From an uncultured Treponema sp. (lineage in GTDB: Bacteria > Spirochaetota > Spirochaetia > Treponematales > Treponemataceae), in NCBI GenBank assembly GCA_938039145.1, contig CALHVG010000033.1, positions 1-37,116 on the forward strand: a DNA stretch of 37,116 nucleotides, given 5' to 3'. A model generated the notes under the pieces. That model was not told where the DNA came from. It was given only the letters and a program-made list of their open reading frames with translations, and did not search any database. A program made the position numbers and the translations under genes. Positions 1 to 8,562 of the stretch are shown here, piece by piece (the first letter of the stretch is position 1; each line of letters opens with the position of its first letter).

Positions 1-65
1 CTGTCGGCGGTAACAATCGATTCTACAATCTTTTATTCTTTTCTTGCTGTTCACTATACGTTATA

Positions 66-143
66 CAAGTTTTCCGTAAGGAAAACTTGGGACGGGCATA
101 CGAAGCATTATATTATGAACGAAGCCTTTAAAATGCCCGTCCC
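66..143. repeat. Double-hairpin repeat, copy 1
   Basis: Two adjacent inverted repeats are visible. The first is CAAGTTTTCC / GGAAAACTTG around a GTAA loop (66-90). The second pairs GGGACGGGCAT (89-99) with ATGCCCGTCCC (133-143) around a 33-nt loop. A second copy with the same order of parts and nearly the same loop words (ATACGA, ATGAACGAAGC) lies about 230 bp downstream, so this looks like a short dispersed repeat and not one gene's terminator. Confidence 0.8.
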
Positions 144-293
144 TCATCTTGCAATTTCGCCTAATGTTACTTTCGTGTAGTACTGAAACATGTGACCTAT
201 TCCAGCCGTAATAGGTCATCGATTGTAGTTGTAATAAGGGAGGGGGCGGCAGCGGAAAAATCGGTCGTGTACCTTATTATTCTTTGACCGCCG

Positions 294-381
294 CCCCAAG
301 TTTTCCGTAAGGAAAACTTGGGGCGGGCATACGAGAGATAATCGGATGAACGAAGCTTTAAAAATTCCCGTCCGTCCGCCC
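294..381. repeat. Double-hairpin repeat, copy 2
   Basis: The 13-bp arms CCCCAAGTTTTCC (294-306) and GGAAAACTTGGGG (311-323) are perfect around GTAA. The following GGCGGGCATACGA...ATGAACGAAGCTTTAAAA matches copy 1, but its right arm has drifted (CCCGTCCGTCCGCCC), so the second stem pairs less well. The left CCCC also closes the inverted repeat that starts at 243, so hairpins can compete here. Confidence 0.75.
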
Positions 382-409
382 GAATTCTTATATTTAATAA
401 AATTTTGTT

Positions 410-437
410 TTGATATACATAAAAAATAGTGTATAAT
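410..437 (+). promoter_or_regulatory. Promoter of the starch lipoprotein gene
   Basis: TTGATA (410-415) is followed after 16 bp by a perfect TATAAT (432-437), which matches a housekeeping sigma promoter. Transcription would start near 444 and give a leader of about 67 nt. A GGGGG ribosome binding site lies at 502-506. Confidence 0.7.
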
Positions 438-510
438 TGTTCTGTCGAATAGGGTTATTCCGGTCTTATCTACTTATTTTTCTATATTTACATATGTTTT
501 TGGGGGTAAT

Positions 511-3500
511 ATGAAGGGTAAACTTTCACGAATCGGTTTTGTCATGCTTTCGTTTGTTTTGTTTACGGCGGCTTTTCTGTCGTGCACTGCGGAAGTTTCG
601 TCCGATGCTGCACCTATAGGTTCTACAAAGGGTAGCATCAGCGTTGACTATTCAAAGAATCTTTTTAAAAGCCGCGAGGTCTATGTTCAGGTCATAGATA
701 AGGCTGACATCACTGTTATCGGGCAGGGAATGACTTCCGTGTCTAAAAATGATGTTGAGGTTTCTTCTTCACAGTCTTCCGCTGTAATTGAAAATATTAC
801 TGCCGGAAGAAACAGGGTTGTTACCGTTCAGGCAAAGCGCACCATCAAAAGCATTTTGGACAAGATGGACGGTGTTGCTCTTAAAGCTGTTGTTGACGTA
901 AAAGCTGACGCTGTAAATCATGTTACTGTAGACTGGGCTTCAACTCCTTTAGGAAATATAATCGAAAAACTTATTTCTGACGGCTACGATGTTTCGATTT
1001 TGGATGAAGAAAAGCTTCAGAAAATCAAAGATAAGATTCCTTCCGATACGCCTTTACTTGCAGATATAGGAAAGATTTGCGATTTTGTAAGGAACGCAAC
1101 GGAATACCCGTCCTATAAGATGAATCCCGGAACGGTTGAGTTCAAAACGAATACTGCCGTTACAGGTGCGGCAGCGTGGCTGAACGACCCCGTTTCAGAA
1201 AAAACGCTTAATCTTACAGGAAGCGACCAGACGATTTCAAATATAGCCCCCGGTACATGGGAGTTTTATATTGTAGATGAAAGCGGAACAGTTCTTCATT
1301 CTGAAAAGATTACTGTAAAAGAAGGCGAATCTGTAAAAGCGAATTCGGGAAAACCGATTGTTATAAAAGTTCCTTCTCCAAGGCTTGAAGACAGTTCGGG
1401 AAAATCCATAACGGAGTTTATTTCTGCTAACACGACCGTTTATCTTTCTCTTAGAACGTTTGACGATGAAACTCCGTTGAGCGGCGGAACTATATATTAC
1501 ACCACAGACGAAACAGACCCTCTAACTTCTTCTACAAGAAAGGAATACTCTGCGGCGGGAATACCTGTAAATGTCGGAACAAAACTTAAAGCAGTGGGCG
1601 TTGCTTCGGGCTTTTATCATTCCGATATTGTTAGCTGGACTTTTGCAGTTCCTAAAATCGGAGAAATGCATCCTTCGAAAGGGCTTTATTCTCAGGTTGA
1701 ACAATCAACTTGGACTACAGCAACGTATCCGTTGGGTGCAAAAGTTGATGCGGGAAATACAACCTTCGCTCTTTATTCCAAGAATGCTACAAAAATCCTT
1801 CTTGAAATATACGATGCGCCTTACGGAAAAGATGCAAAATATGATTATTGGCTTACTAAAAATACGGGCGATGATATTTGGCGGGCAAAACTTTCAGGCG
1901 ACCTTACCGGTAAATATTATGCGTTCCGCTGCTGGGGCGAAAACTGGACGTTCTCCGAATCTTGGAAGCGCGGAAACAGTGAGGCCGGTTTTGTAAAAGA
2001 TTATGACGATAAGGGAAACCGCTTTAATCCTAACAAAGTTGTATTTGACCCGTATGCAAAAGAGCTTTCCCACGACAAACGTAATGCTTCTGCTTTAGGA
2101 ACGGAGCATAACGACGGAATGTACGGAACGGGCGAAGAAATGTACAAAGGCGTTAAAAGACGAAACTTTGATACCGGAAAATACGTTCCCAAGGCGGTTA
2201 TTGTAAACGACAGCACATCGTTCGGAACAAAGCCCGAAATTCCGCAAAAAGATGCTATAATTTATGAGGCGCACGTAAGAGGACTTACAATGCATCCTTC
2301 TTCGGCACGTCTTTCTTCAATTCTTTCGGGAATCGACGGCTTTTCTTCCGTTCCTGATGTTCCGGCAGAGTATAGGGGAACTTACAAAGGTGCCGCATAC
2401 ATGGCAAAGTACCTTAAAGCTCTGGGCGTAAACACTGTTGAGTTCCTTCCCGTGCATGAAGCCGACAACGACGGAAACCCTGATAACAAAGCGGGCGGAA
2501 ACTATTGGGCTTACATGACGTACGGATATTTTTCACCCGACAGACGCTATGCTCACGACAAGTCTCCCGGAGGCCCTACAAAAGAATTTAAAGAAATGGT
2601 TAAGTCTTTTCACGACGAAGGAATAGAAGTTTACCTTGATGTTGTATTCAATCACACGGGTGAAGGCGGCCCATGGTTCGGAAAAGGCGAGAATGAACAT
2701 TCAGGCGATAACTACAAAACTTGCGAAGTTCTGTTTATGCGCGGAATCGATAACTCCACGTATTACTGTCTTACAAGCGATGGAAGTGCAACGAACGCCT
2801 GCTACTGGGAAACAACGGGCTGCGGAAACAATATGCAGTGCGACAACTCTACCGTGCGAAATCTGATTGTTGATTCGCTTAAATATTGGATAGACGAAAT
2901 GGGAGTTGACGGATTCAGATACGACTTGGCTCCTGTTTTGGGAAGAGTAAAAGGCGGAACAGGCTGGAGTTTCTCAAGCGATGCGCAGACGCTCACCGAC
3001 ATAGCTTCTCTTGGTGAATCAAAAAACGTTGAAATGATAGCGGAAGCGTGGGATACAAGCAGTTCTGACGGCTATCAGGTAGGAAAGTTCCCTTCAAAAT
3101 GGGGTGAATGGAACGGAAGATTTAGGGATGCTCTTAGAAACTATGTCGGAAAAGGCGACAGAAACGAAAAAAATATAAACGACTTTATAAACGGCGACTA
3201 CGCTAACTTTAATGACCAGGGCGGTCCTCATAAATCCGTAAACTTTATTGTTGCCCACGACGGTTACACGCTTGCAGACCTTTGTTCGGGATATACTCCT
3301 GCGGGTTCAAGCTATAACGGTGACTCAACTAAACTGCAGTGGCCATTCGGTCCTTCAGACGGCGGAGATTCTTCCGTTCCGGGATATTTATTTGGAAATA
3401 ATCCTGAAAACAAAAGACAGGCGAACAGAAACTATACGGCTATTCAAATGATGAGCCGCGGCGTTCCGCTTATTGTATGGGGCGATGAGTTCAACAGAAC

Positions 3501-6261
3501 ACAAAACGGAAACAACAATCCGTACAACGTGGACTCCGTTGCTACGTGGAACAACTACGGAATGATAAATACAAAGTCGCCGCATTTGTGTTCAACCGAA
3601 GATGCTTCGGGCGGCTCTATGGCTTACCACAACAATTTTGGAACTTTCAATAATATAGAAAACCGTAACGGAAACTTCATGTTCATGAAGTACATGATGA
3701 ACCTCCGTGCAACGGAGCCGTGCTTAAGGCAGGATAATTATGATAAGGTTACGTACACGTTCAAAAAAGAGAACGGAACAAGTGACCTTTCAAATACCGG
3801 CAAATGTGTTTGGATAAAGATTGAAGGTTCAAAGGTTCAGGACGGACATGACTATCTTATGTTCATGAATATGCATACTGACCCGGTTCAATACACCGTT
3901 CCTGCTCCTGCTGCGGGCTACAGATGGACAAGAATTGTTGACACGGCTCTTTTTGCAGAAAGCAACTTTAACTGCTGGAGCGATTCGGATAAATCATGTG
4001 AATATAAGGCAGCGGGTGGTAATTACGGGGTTAATCCGTGGTCTGTAGTAATCTTTAAGCAGGTAAAAGTTGAGGCTCAAAAACCTGCGTGCGCTTCTCC
4101 TACTATAAGCGGAACCACTCCGTTTGATTCAAGCACCACTGTTACAATTGCACCGGGTGCTTCGGGCGCTACCGTTTACTACACAACGGACGGAAACGAA
4201 CCTACAACTTCAAGCGCAGTGTATAACGCTCCTTTTACGGTTGAAAAAAACACAACCGTAAAGGCAATATGCACGCTTGCAGGCCACGAGAACTCTCCTG
4301 TTGTAAGAAAAAGCTTTCTTAAAAAAGCTCAAACCTTAACCGAAAACTCAAGCGGAGTTATGCTTCAGGGCTTTACATGGAACTCCGCTCCAAGAGGGGC
4401 GGGCTTTAATGCGGAACACCCTAGCCCCAACTGGTATAAATGGTACAAGGTTGTAAAAGAGCGTGCAAATGACATTAAAAACACGTTTGAATATGTGTGG
4501 TGTCCGCCTCCTTCAAAATGCGACAGCTCTTCAAGTGAAGGCTATGCTCCCACTCAGCTGAACGACCTTAACAGCTTTTACGGCTCAAAAGAAGACCTTA
4601 CCGCAATGATTTCCGCAATAAGTCCTGCAAAGGCAATTGCAGACATTGTTGTAAACCACAGGGCGGGAACAACATCTTGGGGAGACTTTACAAATCCTTC
4701 ATGGTGCGATAATTACTATGCAATCTGTTCCGACGACGAAGGATTTTCAAGTACAAACAGCCCGATGTTCGGTCATTCTAAAAAAGGCGCTCAGGATTCA
4801 GGCGAAAAGTACAGTGCATACAGAGACCTTGACCACACAAACGTAAGCGTTCAGCAGGGAATCATAGACTGGATGAATAATGTTCTTATTCCTGCAGGCT
4901 TTGTAGGCTGGCGATACGATTTTGTAAAAGGCTTCGGCGCTAAGTATGTAGGAAAATACAATGCGGGAACGTCCGCGGCTTTCTCGGTCGGTGAGTACTG
5001 GCCTACAAACGACTACAATCCTTCTTCTCCTGATTCGTGGGGAAACGAGATAAAAAATTGGGTTTCAAATACAGAGACGGAAGGCGGAAAACGTTCAAAA
5101 GCATTCGACTTTGCTTTAAAAGGCGCAATGAACAATGTGTTCGGCTGCACATGGTTTGAAAGCAATGGCAGTTCGAATGGCAGCGCTGCGTCAAACAACT
5201 ACGCTCTTCTTGCAGACAACTCCAACCTTTATATAAGCCAGCCTGAGGATGCGGTTACGTTTGTAGACAACCACGATACGGGCTCAAATCAGGGGCATTG
5301 GGCTTTGACTAGTGACAAAGTTGGTGCGGCTTATGCGCTTATATTAACTCATCCGGGATTCCCCTGCGTTTCATGGAGCCATTACTTTACGTTTGCAGAA
5401 AGCGGAAGCAACGAATCAACTTATCAGCACAGCCACCTTACTGCAAGCTCAAGTTACATGGGCGATAAAAACGTTCCCGGAACAACCAACACGCTTAGAC
5501 AGCATATAGATAAGCTTATAGAGCTGCGAAAATCCTTAGGAATCGAATACAATTCCGAAAGGACAACAAAACAGGCTACAAGTTCAGGTTATGCTGCGGA
5601 AGTAACAGGTACAAACGGAAGCCTTATTGTGCTTATCGGAAACAGTTACACGCCCACAGATTCAGGATATACTCCTGAGTACGAAGGAACGGATTTTAAG
5701 ATTTGGAAGAAAGCCGGTTCCGGTACACCTAAGTGCAGAACGCCCAAAATCGAGATTACAGACGGCAAAGCTACAATTACCTGCGGAACAAAAGACGCTA
5801 CCATAATGTACGGATTTTCTACAAGCACAATAACGAACACGTATACTACGCCCGTTACAATGACTTCCGGGCAGACAATATACGCAAAAGCCTCGCACGC
5901 AGGAATGGAAGATTCCGCAGTTGCAAGCAAAGAATACGACACTTCTGTAAAGGTTACGCTAAGCTGTACAAGTGATGCAGGTTGGGGACGAGCCGTGTTC
6001 TTTTGCGGTTCATTTACAGAGGCGAATAATTGGACTAAGGCGGTAAGAGGCACCTGTTCTTCTACAGGAAACATATGGACGGTAACCGTCAAGGTTCCTG
6101 CGTCAGGGAACTTTGAATGGAAGCCTACAAAAGGACAGTACGATTTGGGGGAACTCACGAATCAATCTTCTGTCTCGGAATGGTATCCGGGAACGGATAA
6201 CCTGAAGTATCCCAATACCACATCCGTAAACTGGGAAAATGTCAAACCGGCTAAAAAATAA
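511..6261 (+). CDS. Two-barrel starch-degrading lipoprotein (isoamylase-like + alpha-amylase-like GH13)
   Basis: A 1,916-residue surface or periplasmic starch hydrolase. A lipoprotein signal ends at FLSC (Cys25). After about 260 residues without a clear family come a chitobiase-C-like beta domain (291-384), a CBM48-type domain (388-490) and a first GH13 barrel (575-1060). That barrel has isoamylase/GlgX-style motifs: DVVFNH at 710, GFRYD with nucleophile Asp805, acid Glu845 and VAHDG with Asp917. A second chitobiase-C-like linker (1192-1269) leads to a second GH13 barrel (1282-1690) that resembles plant-type alpha-amylases: ADIVVNH at 1377, GWRYD with Asp1470, Glu1495 and DNHD with Asp1589. 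A third linker (1742-1810) and a CBM20-like starch-binding end (1812-1916) follow. Both triads are complete, so alpha-1,6 debranching plus alpha-1,4 cleavage is inferred. It has its own promoter and terminator and looks monocistronic. Confidence 0.9.
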   Translation: MKGKLSRIGFVMLSFVLFTAAFLSCTAEVSSDAAPIGSTKGSISVDYSKNLFKSREVYVQVIDKADITVIGQGMTSVSKNDVEVSSSQSSAVIENITAGRNRVVTVQAKRTIKSILDKMDGVALKAVVDVKADAVNHVTVDWASTPLGNIIEKLISDGYDVSILDEEKLQKIKDKIPSDTPLLADIGKICDFVRNATEYPSYKMNPGTVEFKTNTAVTGAAAWLNDPVSEKTLNLTGSDQTISNIAPGTWEFYIVDESGTVLHSEKITVKEGESVKANSGKPIVIKVPSPRLEDSSGKSITEFISANTTVYLSLRTFDDETPLSGGTIYYTTDETDPLTSSTRKEYSAAGIPVNVGTKLKAVGVASGFYHSDIVSWTFAVPKIGEMHPSKGLYSQVEQSTWTTATYPLGAKVDAGNTTFALYSKNATKILLEIYDAPYGKDAKYDYWLTKNTGDDIWRAKLSGDLTGKYYAFRCWGENWTFSESWKRGNSEAGFVKDYDDKGNRFNPNKVVFDPYAKELSHDKRNASALGTEHNDGMYGTGEEMYKGVKRRNFDTGKYVPKAVIVNDSTSFGTKPEIPQKDAIIYEAHVRGLTMHPSSARLSSILSGIDGFSSVPDVPAEYRGTYKGAAYMAKYLKALGVNTVEFLPVHEADNDGNPDNKAGGNYWAYMTYGYFSPDRRYAHDKSPGGPTKEFKEMVKSFHDEGIEVYLDVVFNHTGEGGPWFGKGENEHSGDNYKTCEVLFMRGIDNSTYYCLTSDGSATNACYWETTGCGNNMQCDNSTVRNLIVDSLKYWIDEMGVDGFRYDLAPVLGRVKGGTGWSFSSDAQTLTDIASLGESKNVEMIAEAWDTSSSDGYQVGKFPSKWGEWNGRFRDALRNYVGKGDRNEKNINDFINGDYANFNDQGGPHKSVNFIVAHDGYTLADLCSGYTPAGSSYNGDSTKLQWPFGPSDGGDSSVPGYLFGNNPENKRQANRNYTAIQMMSRGVPLIVWGDEFNRTQNGNNNPYNVDSVATWNNYGMINTKSPHLCSTEDASGGSMAYHNNFGTFNNIENRNGNFMFMKYMMNLRATEPCLRQDNYDKVTYTFKKENGTSDLSNTGKCVWIKIEGSKVQDGHDYLMFMNMHTDPVQYTVPAPAAGYRWTRIVDTALFAESNFNCWSDSDKSCEYKAAGGNYGVNPWSVVIFKQVKVEAQKPACASPTISGTTPFDSSTTVTIAPGASGATVYYTTDGNEPTTSSAVYNAPFTVEKNTTVKAICTLAGHENSPVVRKSFLKKAQTLTENSSGVMLQGFTWNSAPRGAGFNAEHPSPNWYKWYKVVKERANDIKNTFEYVWCPPPSKCDSSSSEGYAPTQLNDLNSFYGSKEDLTAMISAISPAKAIADIVVNHRAGTTSWGDFTNPSWCDNYYAICSDDEGFSSTNSPMFGHSKKGAQDSGEKYSAYRDLDHTNVSVQQGIIDWMNNVLIPAGFVGWRYDFVKGFGAKYVGKYNAGTSAAFSVGEYWPTNDYNPSSPDSWGNEIKNWVSNTETEGGKRSKAFDFALKGAMNNVFGCTWFESNGSSNGSAASNNYALLADNSNLYISQPEDAVTFVDNHDTGSNQGHWALTSDKVGAAYALILTHPGFPCVSWSHYFTFAESGSNESTYQHSHLTASSSYMGDKNVPGTTNTLRQHIDKLIELRKSLGIEYNSERTTKQATSSGYAAEVTGTNGSLIVLIGNSYTPTDSGYTPEYEGTDFKIWKKAGSGTPKCRTPKIEITDGKATITCGTKDATIMYGFSTSTITNTYTTPVTMTSGQTIYAKASHAGMEDSAVASKEYDTSVKVTLSCTSDAGWGRAVFFCGSFTEANNWTKAVRGTCSSTGNIWTVTVKVPASGNFEWKPTKGQYDLGELTNQSSVSEWYPGTDNLKYPNTTSVNWENVKPAKK

Positions 6262-6274
6262 GTAAAAACATTGT

Positions 6275-6311
6275 CTTTGCACGGATAATTTTTGTCCGTG
6301 CAAAGTTTTTT
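6275..6311 (+). terminator. Intrinsic terminator of the starch lipoprotein gene
   Basis: A perfect 11-bp stem, CTTTGCACGGA (6275-6285) with TCCGTGCAAAG (6295-6305), is followed at once by six T residues. It sits 13 bases after the stop codon. Confidence 0.92.
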
Positions 6312-6330
6312 ATAAAAACATTAAAAGCGA

Positions 6331-6359
6331 TTGACTTAATTTAAGTCATTCGTTACTAT
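6331..6359 (+). promoter_or_regulatory. rpsT promoter with a palindrome over the -35 box
   Basis: TTGACT (6331-6336), 17 bp, TACTAT (6354-6359). The -35 box lies in a perfect 17-bp palindrome, TGACTTAATTTAAGTCA (6332-6348), that could be an operator. Transcription would start near 6366, leaving a leader of about 28 nt. Confidence 0.7.
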
Positions 6360-6393
6360 CTTGTAAGTTAACTATCTTTTTTGGGGGTCTACT

Positions 6394-6678
6394 TTGGCAA
6401 CTAAGAAATCATCGGCAGAAAAACGACATGCACAGAGCGAAGTACGACGACTTCACAACAAGGCGATAAAAAGTTCTTGCAAAACATATGCCAAAAAGTA
6501 TCTGGAAGCCGTTCAGGCAAAGGATAAGGCACTTGCGGAAACCAGGCTAAGGACATTGGTCAGTGAACTTGACAGCGCTCGAGGAAAGGGTGTTCTTACA
6601 AGAAACGCTGTTTCCAGAAAGAAGTCAAGAATGATGAAGCTCTTTAACGTCAGTTTTGCCGCAAAAGCCGCAGAATAG
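6394..6678 (+). CDS. rpsT: 30S ribosomal protein S20
   Basis: A 94-residue basic protein of the expected S20 size, which binds 16S rRNA early in small-subunit assembly. The N-terminus (ATKKSSAEKRHAQSE) and the central RNAVSRKKSRMMKL segment are typical of the family. The start is TTG, placed 8 nt after a GGGGG ribosome binding site (6382-6386); no in-frame ATG would give a full-length S20. E. coli rpsT also uses UUG, and there it is tied to autoregulation, so the rare start may matter here too. It is flanked by its own promoter and terminator, with the HU gene just downstream. Confidence 0.95.
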   Translation: MATKKSSAEKRHAQSEVRRLHNKAIKSSCKTYAKKYLEAVQAKDKALAETRLRTLVSELDSARGKGVLTRNAVSRKKSRMMKLFNVSFAAKAAE

Positions 6679-6698
6679 GTTATAAAGACCGACATCAA

Positions 6699-6732
6699 AA
6701 TCCAGTCAGCTTTTTCTGGCTGGATTTTTTTT
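6699..6732 (+). terminator. Terminator after rpsT
   Basis: AATCCAGTCAG (6699-6709) pairs with CTGGCTGGATT (6716-6726), 11 bp with one G-U pair, then T6. It ends only 18 bp before the HU start, so HU must be made by read-through or from a promoter hidden in rpsT. Confidence 0.88.
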
Positions 6733-6750
6733 CCTGCTGGAGTATCTGGT

Positions 6751-7071
6751 ATGGACGGAAAAAAAGTAACAAAATACGAGATTGTGGACTCAATCCACGG
6801 AAGGGTCGGCATAGACAAATCCGAAGTTCTTAAAGTTGTTGATTTGTTTTTGCAGGAATTGAAATCCGCACTGACTAAAAAATCTTCTATTGAACTTAGA
6901 GGCTTCGGAACTTTAGAGCCGCGCCTTAGAAAGGGAAGGGAAGTTTGCAGAAATCCTAAAACAGGCGAACAGGTTTCGGTAAAGGCAAGATATACGGCTG
7001 TTTTCCGTCCCGGAAAGGATCTTAAAACAACGCTTAAAAATCTTGATATAGACGATTCCGACGAGTCTTAG
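6751..7071 (+). CDS. HU/IHF-family DNA-binding protein
   Basis: A 106-residue member of the HU/IHF family, which bends and packages DNA as a dimer. The order is typical: N-terminal helices (about 1-45), then RGFGTLEPRLRKGREVCRNP, where the beta arm carries the intercalating Pro in the RNPKTGE segment, then FRPGKDLK at the end. It is about 15 residues longer than E. coli HU, with an acidic tail (DIDDSDES). ATG follows TGGAG at 6738-6742. The lnt reading frame continues right after its stop, so the two are probably co-transcribed. HU versus IHF cannot be settled from the sequence. Confidence 0.93.
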   Translation: MDGKKVTKYEIVDSIHGRVGIDKSEVLKVVDLFLQELKSALTKKSSIELRGFGTLEPRLRKGREVCRNPKTGEQVSVKARYTAVFRPGKDLKTTLKNLDIDDSDES

Positions 7072-7147
7072 ACAAAGCCTGCCTGTAGGAATATTTAAAA
7101 AGCACAGAAAAATATTTCTTCTTTTTTCTGCTGCTCTTCTTTTTGCA

Positions 7148-8530
7148 TTGGACAGTTCTTTTTCCGCATGGTTTGTACTGCTTCCGGTTCTTTTTCTTGT
7201 AAAAGAACTTACCTTTAAGAACGCCTGGCTTTACGGCGGAATCTACGGAATTATAGCAAGCCTACTTTATGCCGCGTGGCTTTTTTTCTTCAGCATTCCG
7301 CTTATGCTTTGCGTGTGCGTTCTTTATTTTGCGCTTTATGCCGTTTTTTTTGAGATTCTTAAACTATGCGGAAGAACTTTTAAGCGCTTTTCCCGGCTTT
7401 TATACGTTCTTGTTCCTGTTTTGTTTGAATATGCAAAAACTTTAGGATTTTCGGGCTTTAATTACGGAATAAACGGCTACACTCAATACAGAAACATATA
7501 TTTGATTCAGATTGCGGATATATTCGGCGTGTTCGGCGTTTCCGCCGTTCTTTATCTTTGTTCCGCCGTTGTGTTTGAAGTTACGGAAGCCGTGCTTGAA
7601 AAGCGTTTTTGTAAAAGAGAGCTTTTTCTTTTAATTCTGTTTTTTTTAATAGTGAACTTTTCCGTTATTTACGGATTTATAAAAGTCCGCCTTACTGAAA
7701 AACGTGATTTTGATTCTGAAAAAATTACTGTTTGCGCCATTCAGCATAATCCGAATCCTGACGAAAAAAACATCGGCGCATATATAAACGACATTCGTGT
7801 TTTGATGAATCTTACCGACAAGGCTTTAAGCGAAAATCCCGGAATAGAACTTGTTGTTTGGCCTGAGACTGCGGTTATTCCTTCTATCCTTTTAAACTAT
7901 AAAAATCCCGCCCGTAGCGAGCGGAAAAAGATTGTGGAAGAACTTCTTTTTTATATCGATTCAAAAACTTGCGCATTTGTAATAGGAAATTTTCATTCCG
8001 AAAAAAAAGATGACTATAATTCTGCGTATTTTTTTGTTCCTAAAAAGAATGTAATTCCGCCGAAGCCTTATGTGTACAGAAAAATGCATCTTGTTCCTTT
8101 TTCAGAATATCTTCCGTTTTCAGAAAGGTGCGTAAATTTAAAAGAACGTATAAACCGCAAAAACAATTTTCTTTGGACTCCGGGTAAAGAAAGAACCGTG
8201 TTCTCGTTTAAGACGAACAACGGAAACGACTTTAATTTTGCGTCTCCGATATGCTTTGAAGACACATTCGGAAATGATTTGAAAAAATTTTACAAGAAGG
8301 GCAGAAGGGCGTTTGTAAATCTTTCGAATGATTCATGGTCAAAGTCAAAGCGGTGTCAGGTTCAGCATTTAAAAATGGCTGTGTTCAGGAGCGTTGAAAA
8401 TCATGTTCCGAGCGTAAGAAGTTCTGCAAGCGGAGAAACCTGCATAATATCTTCTACGGGTAAAATTACCGCAAGAAGCGAATCTTTTAAGCAAAACTAT
8501 GTTATAGGTAAGATTCCCGTTCTGCATTGA
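7148..8530 (+). CDS. lnt: Apolipoprotein N-acyltransferase (start uncertain, probably upstream)
   Basis: Lnt adds the third acyl chain to the N-terminal Cys of lipoproteins, in the inner membrane. Several hydrophobic helices fill about residues 1-190, and a nitrilase-like domain follows with the full catalytic set: Glu240 (WPE), Lys312 (YRKMHLVPF) and Cys369 (ICFED), counted from the TTG at 7148. That TTG has no ribosome binding site and cuts into the first membrane helix. The same frame stays open back to 7052 and reads GIFKKHRKIFLLFSAALLFA just upstream, which is a good Lnt start, yet no ATG, GTG or TTG occurs there. The candidates are CTG 7079, ATA 7091 and ATT 7055, or a sequence error. 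Length is near, but a little under, the usual 500 residues. The abundance of lipoproteins in treponemes fits the need for this enzyme. Confidence 0.9.
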   Translation: MDSSFSAWFVLLPVLFLVKELTFKNAWLYGGIYGIIASLLYAAWLFFFSIPLMLCVCVLYFALYAVFFEILKLCGRTFKRFSRLLYVLVPVLFEYAKTLGFSGFNYGINGYTQYRNIYLIQIADIFGVFGVSAVLYLCSAVVFEVTEAVLEKRFCKRELFLLILFFLIVNFSVIYGFIKVRLTEKRDFDSEKITVCAIQHNPNPDEKNIGAYINDIRVLMNLTDKALSENPGIELVVWPETAVIPSILLNYKNPARSERKKIVEELLFYIDSKTCAFVIGNFHSEKKDDYNSAYFFVPKKNVIPPKPYVYRKMHLVPFSEYLPFSERCVNLKERINRKNNFLWTPGKERTVFSFKTNNGNDFNFASPICFEDTFGNDLKKFYKKGRRAFVNLSNDSWSKSKRCQVQHLKMAVFRSVENHVPSVRSSASGETCIISSTGKITARSESFKQNYVIGKIPVLH

Positions 8531-8562
8531 AAAATTAGGTTTATTGGTGTAGTATTCATCCC

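Larger units (their letters stand above)
1..510. other. Non-coding region upstream of the starch lipoprotein
   Basis: No convincing gene is seen in these 510 bases. The stretch holds two copies of a double-hairpin repeat (66-143 and 294-381), a separate perfect hairpin (TGACCTATT at 193-201 with AATAGGTCA at 210-218, 8-nt loop), a GC-rich inverted repeat (GGGGCGGC at 243-250 with GCCGCCCC at 290-297), and the promoter and ribosome binding site of the following gene. Whatever gene lies to the left ends outside the window. Confidence 0.8.

Noticed and set aside
1..510. Insertion sequence or transposase remnant behind the repeats
   Set aside because: No open frame or terminal repeat pair with target duplication was found around the double-hairpin elements.
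5646..6158. Long antisense open frame (170 codons) across the amylase tail
   Set aside because: It lies wholly opposite a well-supported coding region, has no ribosome binding site, and its sequence resembles no family. Frames like this arise from the codon use of the real gene.
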